In this document: one piece after another, positions 1-6,520 of the stretch
Numbering within the stretch: position 1 is the stretch's first letter
Layout: every line of letters starts with the position of its first letter
Program-made: the position numbers and the translations under genes
The notes under the pieces: model-generated
Told to the model about the DNA's origin: nothing
The model's input: the letters and a program-made list of their open reading frames with translations, nothing else
The model's database searches: none
Source of the DNA: Acidobacteriota bacterium
GTDB taxonomy: Bacteria > Acidobacteriota > Terriglobia > Acidoferrales > UBA7541
Length of the DNA stretch: 10,150 nt
NCBI GenBank assembly: GCA_019239815.1
Contig: JAFAZL010000036.1
Location: forward strand, 1-10,150
Direction: 5' to 3'

Positions 1-1
1 G

Positions 2-253
2 GATCCGGTCGCGTGGATCAAGGCGAACCCGGGTCGGATTCGCTCGATTCATTGTAAGGATTGGTCGCCGGATGCCGCGAAGGGCTACAAGGTGCTCTTT
101 GGCGAAGGCGAAGCGGACTGGAAAGCGATTTTTGCGGCCGCGGAGCACGGCGGAGGCGTTGAATATTATCTGATCGAGCAGGAAGGTTCGCGCCTGTCGG
201 AACTGGATACCGCGCGGGAGTGTTTGAAAACGTATCACGCAATGCGCGGGTAA
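2..253 (+). CDS. sugar phosphate isomerase/epimerase (xylose isomerase-like TIM barrel), 3' fragment
   Basis: The reading frame is open from the window edge to a TAA at 251-253, giving the last 83 residues; the start lies outside the window. The fragment begins DPVAWIKANPGRI and continues with IHCKDW (about residues 16-21), then a GEG..DWKAIFAAAE stretch and YYLIEQEGS, ending near a final helix ECLKTYHAMRG. This order, with the H-x-K-D strand, the 'DWKAIF' helix and the 'EQ(E/D)' strand, is the usual C-terminus of AP-endonuclease-2/xylose-isomerase-like sugar isomerases and epimerases. The H and D of HCKD and the late E are typical metal or substrate ligands in that fold. The substrate cannot be told from this fragment. 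It is the only + strand gene recognised and converges on the response regulator gene. Confidence 0.85.
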   Translation, partial: DPVAWIKANPGRIRSIHCKDWSPDAAKGYKVLFGEGEADWKAIFAAAEHGGGVEYYLIEQEGSRLSELDTARECLKTYHAMRG

Positions 254-383
254 GGTTCGAATCGAAATTCTCCTTCCTGTGGGCCCGCTGAGACGGCCAG
301 CAACGCCCGATTTAGCCTTCTTCTAAAATCTGTGACCGATTTCCAACTTCCAGTTTCTGTTTTCTGTTGTCACAGGGAGGAAA

Positions 384-423
384 GAGCGCCGCGCAACAAC
401 TGCGGGGACGTCACACGGCGCTC
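384..423. repeat. GC-rich inverted repeat with nested hairpin, possible terminator
   Basis: The arms GAGCGCCG (384-391) and CGGCGCTC (416-423) are perfect 8-bp complements. A second 4-bp hairpin, CGCA-acaac-TGCG (392-404), is stacked directly on the left arm. On the + strand the right arm is followed by GGGGGTTTT, a short and imperfect T run. It lies 131 bases after the isomerase stop, so it could end that transcript, but the large unequal loop makes it a poor intrinsic terminator. Confidence 0.35.
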
Positions 424-488
424 GGGGGTTTTGGCTAGTGGGTAGTGGGTTCGCTGAGGTGGTACGGCTGGTGGGAACCTTTACATTT

Positions 489-528
489 GCCGACGAATGG
501 CCTACTCGAAACGAGGCGCATTCGTGGC
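489..528. repeat. long imperfect palindrome (about 16 bp stem) between convergent genes
   Basis: The arms pair as GCC (489-491) with GGC (526-528), ACGAATG (493-499) with CATTCGT (519-525), GC (500-501) with GC (516-517), and CTCG (505-508) with CGAG (512-515) around an AAA loop. Three small bulges interrupt the stem (492, 502-504, 518). The whole 40-base unit folds on itself on either strand. It could be a bidirectional terminator core, a REP-like element or the site of a DNA-binding protein. There is no adjacent T run on either strand. Confidence 0.5.
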
Positions 529-808
529 AGGATCCTTTCCGAATTTGAGTTCTTGAATTTAAATCCCCAGTTCTGTTTCTAGTCCCGCAACCTTGTCCTG
601 CGGCGCAACCCTCGCGGCGCAGCGGGCGATCTTGGCTTCTGAAGAAAACTCTAAGGCTGCTGCCAAGGCGTTCCTGGTGCAGGTTTGAAGTGCAGGACGC
701 GTACCAAACTTTGGGACACGCAAGTCCTGTGTTTTCGTCGTTCGGCGAGGAGGCGCGAAGCCGTTCTTGAACCTGTCTTCGGAAAACGTTCCAGTGCGGC
801 ACAGCCGG

Positions 809-2242
809 TCATGCGCTGGCCGTGGCGCCATGGGCATCACGGCGCTCGGCACTGCCACCCTGCTTCAAGTAGCGATAGAGACTGGTACGGCCGATGCCGA
901 GAATGTGCGCGGCGCGCAGGCGGTTGCCCTGGCATATTTCAAGCACGCGCTGGATGTGAACCTTGCGGACTTCTTCGAGCGAGACCGGCTGCCAGTCGGC
1001 GGCAGATCCGGCGCGAAAGGGCCGGTGCTGTTGCATGTGTTCGGGAAGGTCGCCAAGGTCGATAAAATCGCCGGTCGCCGTAATGCAGGCACTTGAGATC
1101 ACGTTTTCCAGTTCACGGACGTTTCCGGGCCAGGGGTGTTGCAGCAGCACCGACTGAGCCCGCCGTGAGAGACCAGGAATCTTTTTGCCGTAGGCTTCGT
1201 TGTATTTCTTCAAAAAGAATTGCACCAACAACGGAATGTCTTCCAGCCGTTCGGTGAGCGGCGGGATTCGAATCTGGATCGAGCTCAGCCGGTAGAAAAG
1301 ATCCTCGCGGAACCGCCCGGCAAGGACTTCGGCGCGGAGATCGCGGTTCGTAGCGGCGATCAGGCGAACGTTGATCTGTCTGACTTCCGGAGAGCCTACC
1401 CGTTGGATTTCGCGATTTTGAATGACACGCAAGAGCTTGGCCTGCATGGAGAGTGATGTTTCGCCAATTTCGTCGAGGAACACGGTGCCGCCGTTGGCGT
1501 ATTCGAAAAGACCCAGGCGAGTGTCGGTCGCGCCGGTGAAAGAGCCACGGACGTGACCGAAGAGCTGGCTTTCGACGAGGGTATCGACCAGCGCCGAGCA
1601 ATTGCAAACCGCAAGGCGCTGTGAGCTGACTGGACTGAGCTGGTGAATGGCGCGGGCGACGAGTTCTTTTCCCGTTCCGGTCTGACCTACGACCAGAACG
1701 TTTGTGTAATGGCGCGCCACTTTCCGCGCGAAATCGAAGACTTCCAGCATTGCCGGGCCTTTGCCGACGATCCCGTAAAACTCAAGATCCTTTAGCAATT
1801 GCTCTTCGAGCGTGCGGACGCGCCGGCGCTGTTCATACAGGGTGGAAAGGTCATCGAGAGCGCGTTTCAGGCGCACGCGGTCGACCGGTTTGGGCAGAAA
1901 ATCACAGGCGCCACGGCGAATCGCCTCGAGCGCGGACTCGAGCGTGAAGTCGCGGGTCATCACAATGACGTGAACGCCCGGATCAGTTCGCAGCACGCGG
2001 TCCAGGAAGTCATATCCGAACAGGCCGGTGTCGCTGAGGTCGGCCAGCAACAGTCGACTGCGGCCAGATCGAACATGTTTCAGCGCTTCGTCAGCGTCTG
2101 ACGTTCGAATCGATTCGTAACCGAGATTGTCGATGAGTGCCGACAGCGAGTCGAGCTCCTCAAGGTCTTCGTCGAGAATGCACGGAGTCACCGTCCCTTT
2201 CGCGGACGGAGCTTCATCGAATTTGCTCACAACTTGAGCCAC
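809..2242 (-). CDS. sigma-54-dependent response regulator, NtrC family
   Basis: This is a full-length 477-residue transcription activator. The receiver domain (about 20-130) has the acidic pair D24/E25, phospho-acceptor D68, T96 and K118. The AAA+ domain (about 155-390) has Walker A GQTGTGKE (186-193), the sigma-54 contact loop GSFTGA (233-238, normally GAFTGA), Walker B GGTVFLDE with D257/E258, and the arginine-finger segment FREDLFYRL (311-319). The Fis-type helix-turn-helix (about 424-460) ends [18 protein letters not shown]. Once phosphorylated it should oligomerise and use ATP to open sigma-54 RNA polymerase promoters. The GTG start is the first start codon after an in-frame stop seven codons upstream, with only a weak GAAAG ahead of it. 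No partner histidine kinase lies in the window, so its signal and targets are unknown. Confidence 0.95.
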   Translation of the reverse strand: MAQVVSKFDEAPSAKGTVTPCILDEDLEELDSLSALIDNLGYESIRTSDADEALKHVRSGRSRLLLADLSDTGLFGYDFLDRVLRTDPGVHVIVMTRDFTLESALEAIRRGACDFLPKPVDRVRLKRALDDLSTLYEQRRRVRTLEEQLLKDLEFYGIVGKGPAMLEVFDFARKVARHYTNVLVVGQTGTGKELVARAIHQLSPVSSQRLAVCNCSALVDTLVESQLFGHVRGSFTGATDTRLGLFEYANGGTVFLDEIGETSLSMQAKLLRVIQNREIQRVGSPEVRQINVRLIAATNRDLRAEVLAGRFREDLFYRLSSIQIRIPPLTERLEDIPLLVQFFLKKYNEAYGKKIPGLSRRAQSVLLQHPWPGNVRELENVISSACITATGDFIDLGDLPEHMQQHRPFRAGSAADWQPVSLEEVRKVHIQRVLEICQGNRLRAAHILGIGRTSLYRYLKQGGSAERRDAHGATASA

Positions 2243-2254
2243 ATCTTTCGGATG

Positions 2255-2270
2255 CGCACCTTAATTGCCA
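2255..2270 (-). promoter_or_regulatory. candidate sigma-54 (-24/-12) promoter
   Basis: On the - strand TGGCA (2270-2266) is followed after seven bases by TGC (2258-2256), which puts the GG and GC pairs at the exact 10-base gap needed for a -24/-12 element. The flanking consensus positions match poorly. The predicted start near 2244 would be two bases from the GTG of the response regulator, so use of this site would imply an almost leaderless message or a later start codon. Confidence 0.22.
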
Positions 2271-2479
2271 CCGAAACACGGCTCTGTGCTCGTCGGTTCC
2301 AATACGAAACTAGCATCTGCCGAAATTCAAAACGTGCGTGGGTTCAACGGGCTACAAGCACGGACCAGGACGGGCATACCTGAAAAAGGGAAGGCACGAG
2401 GCGGGTTAGGTGGCGAAACATCCGCGACGTGAAGCCAAATCGAACCACTGTTCCAATTCGGTGCTTGTCCGCTCGGTCC

Positions 2480-2503
2480 CTCTCCCGCAGCTCGCGGGCG
2501 GAG
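2480..2503 (-). terminator. hairpin after the 104-residue gene, weak terminator candidate
   Basis: CCCGC (2484-2488) and GCGGG (2494-2498) form a perfect stem with a 5-base loop, extended by CTC (2480-2482) and GAG (2501-2503) across a small internal loop. It starts three bases beyond the stop codon at 2506. No T run follows on the - strand, so intrinsic termination is uncertain. Confidence 0.3.
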
Positions 2504-2505
2504 CT

Positions 2506-2820
2506 TCAGTTTAGACTTCCGCGGTCGATGGGTCGGGGGCTCACCGGGTGCAAGCGAAACTGATTTTGCCCATCGAGCATTACCGACACGAATTCCGTCT
2601 CGTAAGGCACAGACTGCGAACGATCGGTGCTCAGCGGCTGAATCAACCGTAGAAAGACCACCGATCCGTCCGGAACCGCGCTACTCAAAGTGATATATTT
2701 GCCGGACTCCTCGTTCCACTCGAGCTCGGACTTCTCCACAAAAAAAGTTTGCGACTTGTCCCAGCCGGACACTTCGACGCGATACAAGTTGGTGATGGGA
2801 AAACGGGCAGACACGCTCAT
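2506..2820 (-). CDS. conserved-looking small protein of unknown function (104 aa)
   Basis: I do not recognise a named family. The start ATG at 2818-2820 is chosen because a perfect GGAGGT (2831-2826) lies five bases upstream; the frame is open further, to 2874, but without such a signal. The protein begins MSVSARFPITNLYRVEVSGW and continues with alternating strands: a segment DKSQTFFVEKSELEWNEESG, then YITLSSAVPDGSVVFLRLIQP, then a C-terminal part containing VPYETEFVSV and FRLHPVSPRP. It is soluble in appearance, with no signal peptide or membrane segment, and looks like a small beta-rich domain. It follows the M50 protease gene by 170 bases on the same strand and may share its transcript. 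Confidence 0.7.
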   Translation of the reverse strand: MSVSARFPITNLYRVEVSGWDKSQTFFVEKSELEWNEESGKYITLSSAVPDGSVVFLRLIQPLSTDRSQSVPYETEFVSVMLDGQNQFRLHPVSPRPIDRGSLN

Positions 2821-2825
2821 CCATG

Positions 2826-2918
2826 ACCTCCGGGCCGTGGACATGCATCTCACGAGCCAGTCCCGAGGAATCATAGCTGGTGAAAAACCATGGAGTTAGC
2901 TCACTTTGGTCCACGGCC
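2826..2918 (-). promoter_or_regulatory. structured leader beside a strong ribosome binding site
   Basis: The 10-bp complements GGCCGTGGAC (2833-2842) and GTCCACGGCC (2909-2918) bracket a 66-base loop in the leader of the 104-residue gene. The proximal arm ends one base before the GGAGGT ribosome binding site (2831-2826). In RNA this stem could position or mask the site. It matches no riboswitch class I can name. Confidence 0.3.
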
Positions 2919-2990
2919 GGTTGTGCGTATTCGAAACGACAGTGCTCCAGCGTCCAGAACTGAACCACGCAACAGCCGCGGGCGAAGAAA

Positions 2991-3650
2991 CTAGAAATGC
3001 CCGTGCAACAGCAGGTTGTTCGCGAATGACTCGATCGGCGCATAGAAATACCGTAAGGCGAGCAGTCCTACCAAAAGTCCCAGCCGGGCATAACCGCTTT
3101 CGCGCAGCCAATCGAGATAACGGTGCGCTGTCGACTCACTCATAAAAATCATGATTCCGGTACTGCCATCGAGTGGAGCGACCGGCAAAAGGTTAAAGAC
3201 CCCCAACAACAAGTTGAGGTTAAACATCGCGAAAAGTGTGAGAACGAGAAAGCCGACTCCTTCTCCCGGTAACTGTAGCCATGCGAGCGTTCGAAGTCCC
3301 ATTCCCCCGACGAACATCAGAATGAAATTCGTGGCTGGTCCTGCCAAGGCCATCAGCGCCGAACGTTTTGGATATCGACGCTCCCAAGCAGGATCGAACG
3401 GGGCACTCGCCCAACCGATCATCTGACCCATAAAAAGCAGGGCCATGAGTGGGATGATGAGCATGCCCCATGGCTCCCGACGGATGTGTGGAATCGGATT
3501 CAGTGTTACCTGGCCGTTCAAGGCTGCAGTCGGGTCGCCTCCCCACTTCGCTACCAGCGAGTGTGACGCTTCGTGGCAAGTTGTTGAGAATAGAAAAACC
3601 ACATAATAGATGAAGCCGATGACGAGAAATCTCGGTGTCAGCTCAGGCAT
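2991..3650 (-). CDS. M50-family membrane metalloprotease (site-2-protease-like)
   Basis: This is a 219-residue integral membrane zinc protease. The first membrane segment carries the zinc motif HEASH (H26, E27, H30), directly after FLVIGFIYYVVFLFSTTC. A short loop and second hydrophobic segment (about 62-80) follow, then the AGPATNF motif (about 103-109) and the second catalytic signature, N153-LLPVA-P159-LDG162, whose Asp161 is expected to be the third zinc ligand. A last hydrophobic segment sits near 190-203. The order is typical of compact site-2-type M50 proteases with no PDZ domain. I chose ATG at 3650; a TTG at 3686 in the same frame would add 12 polar residues. Neither has a good ribosome binding site. 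It lies 62 bases after the pseudouridine synthase gene and is probably cotranscribed with it. The substrate is unknown. Confidence 0.9.
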   Translation of the reverse strand: MPELTPRFLVIGFIYYVVFLFSTTCHEASHSLVAKWGGDPTAALNGQVTLNPIPHIRREPWGMLIIPLMALLFMGQMIGWASAPFDPAWERRYPKRSALMALAGPATNFILMFVGGMGLRTLAWLQLPGEGVGFLVLTLFAMFNLNLLLGVFNLLPVAPLDGSTGIMIFMSESTAHRYLDWLRESGYARLGLLVGLLALRYFYAPIESFANNLLLHGHF

Positions 3651-3712
3651 GCGGCTTACGGTAGAGGTTCGCGCTCCGGTTTGCAAGTTTCCGTAACCAA
3701 TCGATGTTCTCC

Positions 3713-4528
3713 TTAAACGCTTTTTCGATGCGCCACGGCACGATCAAGCGAGGATTTTTCCTGCGCAGTCAACGCTCGTGTTTTTCCCCGTGCCAGATCT
3801 CCGAGGACCAGCGGTCCGATTGAAACACGCACAAGGCGCAACACCTCAATTTCCAACGATTCGAACATGCGTCGGATTTGCCTGTTTTTACCTTCGTCGA
3901 GCACGATCTCGATCCACGAATTCGCCTCGCCGGTTCGCAGCAATAATGCCCGTTTGGCTTTCAGAAGTTCGCCTCGATTTTCGACACCGCTGCGCAATGT
4001 TGTGATTATCGTTTCGTCAGCCACAGCCGCGATCTGGACATGATAAATCTTATCGAGGTGCGATTCGGGCGCGGTGATCCGCGCAGCCCACTCCGAATCG
4101 TTCGTCATCAGCAAGAGTCCTTCACTTGCTTTATCCAGACGCCCAGCCGGGGCAATCCACTGCGATTCTGGACCAGAGAAAGATGGAGGAAGGGAATCGT
4201 AAACCGTCGTTCGTCCATGCTCGTCCGATGCCGTCGTGACGAGACCGCGCTCTTTGTTCATCACCAGATAGATTTTTTCTCTCGCGATCGCCGCTTGGCC
4301 ATCGACCTCGATGCGATCCATGCCGACCCGCACCGGAGCTTCGGGATTTCGCGCGATCGCGCCCGATAACCGCACTCGTCCTGCGGCGATCCAGGCAGTG
4401 GCTTGCGATCGCGAGCAAATACCCAGCTTCGAGAGAGCACGCGCCAGACCGATTCGCTTCTCGGCGCCTCTCCCAACTCGCTGCCCAGCCGAGCCGTAAT
4501 TGCGTTTGCGTTTAGGTCGCCGGCGCAC
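3713..4528 (-). CDS. RsuA/RluB-family rRNA pseudouridine synthase
   Basis: This enzyme isomerises a specific uridine in ribosomal RNA to pseudouridine. An Arg/Lys-rich tail (1-24) precedes an S4 RNA-binding domain (about 25-75: RIGLARALSKLGICSRSQAT, then AGRVRLSG). The catalytic domain has YLVMNKERGLVTT, the signature APAGRLDKASEGLLLMTND with catalytic D132, Y162 in DKIYHV, and the C-terminal EGKNRQIRRMFE (212-223) and VRVSIGPLVLGDL. At 271 residues it is close to the family's usual length. The GTG start is the first usable codon after an in-frame TAA at 4537-4535. A TATAAT box six bases upstream implies a leaderless message. RluB, RluE, RluF and RsuA cannot be separated from sequence alone, so no symbol is given. 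Confidence 0.93.
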   Translation of the reverse strand: MRRRPKRKRNYGSAGQRVGRGAEKRIGLARALSKLGICSRSQATAWIAAGRVRLSGAIARNPEAPVRVGMDRIEVDGQAAIAREKIYLVMNKERGLVTTASDEHGRTTVYDSLPPSFSGPESQWIAPAGRLDKASEGLLLMTNDSEWAARITAPESHLDKIYHVQIAAVADETIITTLRSGVENRGELLKAKRALLLRTGEANSWIEIVLDEGKNRQIRRMFESLEIEVLRLVRVSIGPLVLGDLARGKTRALTAQEKSSLDRAVAHRKSV

Positions 4529-4533
4529 AACAC

Positions 4534-4539
4534 ATTATA
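4534..4539 (-). promoter_or_regulatory. -10 box TATAAT for the pseudouridine synthase gene
   Basis: A perfect TATAAT lies on the - strand at 4539-4534. The expected transcription start falls on or next to the GTG at 4528, so the message would have no leader. The -35 region (around 4562-4557, AGCGTG) is poor, which lowers confidence. Confidence 0.4.
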
Positions 4540-4929
4540 CGGACACAACCGTGGCGCACGCTGTCGCGTAGGCGACGACACCGCAAAGCTTGGAATTTGT
4601 CGGGGATCTCAACCGGAAGGAAAAACTCGTCAGAAGAAGGAGAAGCGTCGCGTCCCAGCCCTACCGCCTCTTTTCGAAGCGTACCACGCCGCTCCCCCTC
4701 CTCCAACTTTGCGAACTTGGTAGCCCGCTCGACGATACTCGCAAGGATTTTTCGCCGAATCCATACCCCAGATACCGTAGATCTACCCATAGTCCGCTTG
4801 ATTCTCAGAGTGGATTGATATCGGTCTGTGGAAATGGAGATGCTTTTCCTCGAACGTTGCACGGTGTCGCAGAATTTCGCCAGACCGACAGACGGACAAG
4901 AATTTCTGACGACAGGAAAAAGTTGACGC
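4540..4929. other. spacer without a recognisable gene
   Basis: This stretch separates the acyltransferase stop from the pseudouridine synthase promoter. A - strand frame is open from a GTG at 4862 to 4512 (116 residues, including GRSTVSGVWIRRKILASIVE and DEFFLPVEIPDKF) and runs 17 bases into the next gene. I could find neither a family motif nor a convincing ribosome binding site, and its third-codon positions are less GC-biased than those of the neighbours. It could be a decayed or orphan gene. The long + strand frame over the same bases is Arg/Ser/Pro-rich and is not credible. Confidence 0.4.
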
Positions 4930-6066
4930 TCAAAGCTGTGCGCTGGGGCGCGCAGGCGAGGCGACCGCGAGGCGCAGCGACTTTAGCTGGGGCTTCGCGA
5001 ACCAATTCCGCAGCATTTTGCGCGCCGGTTCTTCCCAAAGTCGAAACACAGCGATCGAGAACAGCACCAAAACTACCGGCGTCAGCAATTCGCCCGCGCG
5101 CACGAAGGGCGATGGCAGTTTATCGACAAGCAATCGCATCCAGTTGGCGACCGGGTAGCGCAACAGGTACACCGAATAGCTCGCGCCACCCAGCAAAACC
5201 ATGGCGCGCGTCGAGAGGAATTGGGTCAGCAGAGTGCCGCCGCACGCGAGCTCGTACACGAGAAGCGAAAAGGGAAGGATTACCAGTGAAACCCAATCGC
5301 CGATCGGCAAGCTTAACGCGGCAATGGTGCCAACAACTGCCGGGTACACGATCAGCGGCCTACCGAGACGAGTCTGTGTCCTGCTTGCGCGCAGAAACTG
5401 CACGCCCATCACCACCCCAACCAAGAATTCAGGAATGCGCAAAACCGGGAGCGGTACATATCGAACGAATAAGCCGGCTTGATTTTTCCAGTCACCGAGC
5501 CCTTTGACAGGCGTGTGCCCCAGAACGCAAAGGAGAAGCAAGGCCGCCATCAGCCAATACAGCGCGCGCTCGCTCCGGCGCGAGAGCCATGGCAGCACGA
5601 ACGGGAAGCAGATGTAGAAGAACGCCTCAGCGGACAACGTCCACGCCGGATAATTCCATGCGCCGGCCATATCGGAATTGAACGGATTCCACGCCTGCAC
5701 CATGCCGACCACAGCAGCGCGCGTGCTGAGCGCGAGCTTGCCGGAAAAGGCAAATGCCATCACCAGCGAAAGCAGGTAGACAGGATAAATTCGGGCGAAA
5801 CGCGCTTCCCAGAAGCGCGCGCGATTGCCGCGGCCCTCGATATTGCCGTCATAGGTGTACGCGAGAATAAAACCGGAAAGCAGAAAAAACAGGCCGACCG
5901 CCAGATAGCCATTGCTGAGAAACGTTTCGAGCGCGCGGGGCACCGGGTAACGCCGGACGAATCCCGGATACGCGTGGAAAAGCACGACGTACCAGGCAGC
6001 GAGGAAGCGGACTCCAGTAAGCGCAGGCAGATCGCTGCGTCGCGGTGTTGTGTTCCCCTGGGCCAG
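4930..6066 (-). CDS. acyltransferase-3 (OafA/YrhL-type) integral membrane protein, CTG start proposed
   Basis: Members of this family transfer acyl groups, such as acetyl, to surface sugars, peptidoglycan or lipids. With the proposed start the protein has 378 residues and about ten hydrophobic segments. The N-terminal signature SDLPALTGVRFLAAWYVVLFH (ending at H31) is followed by GLFFLLSGFILAY (about 58-70), RIYPVY (92-97) and WTLSAEAFFYICFPF (142-156), the family's 'WSLxxE' region. A basic tail ends RPSAQL. The first conventional start, GTG at 5985, would cut off the signature and the conserved His region, yet no ATG, GTG or TTG exists in frame up to the stop at 6171-6169. CTG at 6066 has GAGGT five bases upstream (6076-6072) and is therefore chosen. 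The acceptor substrate cannot be predicted; no other envelope-sugar gene adjoins it. Confidence 0.85.
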   Translation of the reverse strand: MAQGNTTPRRSDLPALTGVRFLAAWYVVLFHAYPGFVRRYPVPRALETFLSNGYLAVGLFFLLSGFILAYTYDGNIEGRGNRARFWEARFARIYPVYLLSLVMAFAFSGKLALSTRAAVVGMVQAWNPFNSDMAGAWNYPAWTLSAEAFFYICFPFVLPWLSRRSERALYWLMAALLLLCVLGHTPVKGLGDWKNQAGLFVRYVPLPVLRIPEFLVGVVMGVQFLRASRTQTRLGRPLIVYPAVVGTIAALSLPIGDWVSLVILPFSLLVYELACGGTLLTQFLSTRAMVLLGGASYSVYLLRYPVANWMRLLVDKLPSPFVRAGELLTPVVLVLFSIAVFRLWEEPARKMLRNWFAKPQLKSLRLAVASPARPSAQL

Positions 6067-6432
6067 GTGACACCTCGTGCGAATCGCGTTTCGTCTTCTC
6101 TGCGGAATCGGGGATCCAGCCTCAGATGAAACTCCGTAGGATCCCTTTCGTGAAGTGAGGAAATAGTATCACCTTCGGTCGAAGACGTCGATCATCGATC
6201 GAGGGCCAATTCGGTCGATTCTTGCAGCATAAAAATTACATTTTTTTGCATGCGGGTACTGGAACGACTTTACTATTGCGTGACCCCAAGCACCCGGACC
6301 TCGGAAGCCTTTCTTCAGCGGGCGAGGCGGTGTCACCATTCGAAATCAGGTTTGAAAAAACAAGGATAAGACGCGGACAACGCCAAGAGGTCGCAGTCTA
6401 GGTGGCTGAAAAGGTGAAGGCGTGAAGCAAAG
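6067..6432. other. spacer with repeated TCGA-rich boxes and an AT-rich patch
   Basis: No credible gene was seen. Bases 6067-6168 stay in frame with the acyltransferase but offer no usual start. TTCGGTCGA occurs twice (6174-6182 and 6210-6218), with a TCGATC/ATCGATCGA cluster between them. A TACTAT on the - strand (6168-6163) could be a -10 box for the acyltransferase. A patch around 6229-6248 contains AAAAAT-TAC-ATTTTT, a short AT palindrome. Nothing further was recognised up to the tRNA 3' end. Confidence 0.45.
6174..6218. promoter_or_regulatory. direct repeat TTCGGTCGA x2 with central palindromic cluster, candidate operator
   Basis: Two identical 9-base copies lie 36 bases apart, flanking a CGATC/ATCGATCG cluster. 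They sit just upstream of a possible -10 box of the acyltransferase gene (- strand), the usual place for activator or repressor sites. The binding factor is unknown. Confidence 0.25.
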
Positions 6433-6509
6433 TGGCGCACCCCGAGGGACTTGAACCCCCAACCCTCTGGTTCGAAGCCAGATGCTCTATCCAATTGAGC
6501 TAGGGGTGC
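6433..6509 (-). tRNA. tRNA-Arg (anticodon TCG)
   Basis: On the - strand the acceptor arm GCACCCC (6509-6503) pairs with GGGGTGC (6443-6437), followed by discriminator G and an encoded CCA (6435-6433). The D stem is GCTC/GAGC. The anticodon stem TCTGG/CCAGA encloses the loop CTTCGAA, with anticodon TCG reading CGA and potentially other CGN arginine codons. The variable region is GGGTT, and the T arm GGGGG/CCCTC encloses TTCAAGT. All arms close with standard or G-T pairs, and the body is 74 bases plus CCA. No integrase or attachment-site duplication was seen beside it. Confidence 0.97.
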
Positions 6510-6520
6510 GTCGGTTTTGT

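Larger units (their letters stand above)
254..808. other. non-coding spacer between convergent genes
   Basis: This 555-base stretch lies between the isomerase stop and the response regulator stop. The open frames crossing it on the - strand give low-complexity, Arg/Ser/Thr-rich translations with no recognisable motif. It holds two strong inverted repeats (listed separately), pyrimidine-rich tracts near 340-370 and short direct repeats such as TAGTGGG around 436-449 and GCGGCGCA near 600-622. A 7-bp pair CTGTGAC/GTCACAG sits at 330-336 and 369-375. It is best read as intergenic DNA that may carry termination signals for both converging genes. Confidence 0.55.

Noticed and set aside
323..858. 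- strand frames in the left spacer
   Set aside because: The translations are compositionally odd and have no motif or ribosome binding site; the DNA contains palindromes and short repeats typical of spacer sequence.
2681..3043. - strand frame of 120 codons overlapping the M50 end and the small gene
   Set aside because: Its second half is a shadow of the 104-residue gene, which has its own perfect ribosome binding site. The first half could be part of a frameshifted gene but has no independent support; noted under the leader finding.
4590..5507. + strand open frame (305 codons)
   Set aside because: It is Arg/Ser/Pro-rich and runs antisense into the acyltransferase gene, whose membrane segments and signatures are convincing.
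6250..6369. + strand 39-codon ORF beginning ATGCGGGTACTGG after an AT-rich patch
   Set aside because: There is no ribosome binding site, the composition is biased, and no family is recognisable.
6433..6509. tRNA-Arg as an integration site for a mobile element
   Set aside because: No integrase, transposase or direct repeat of the tRNA 3' end was seen in the window.
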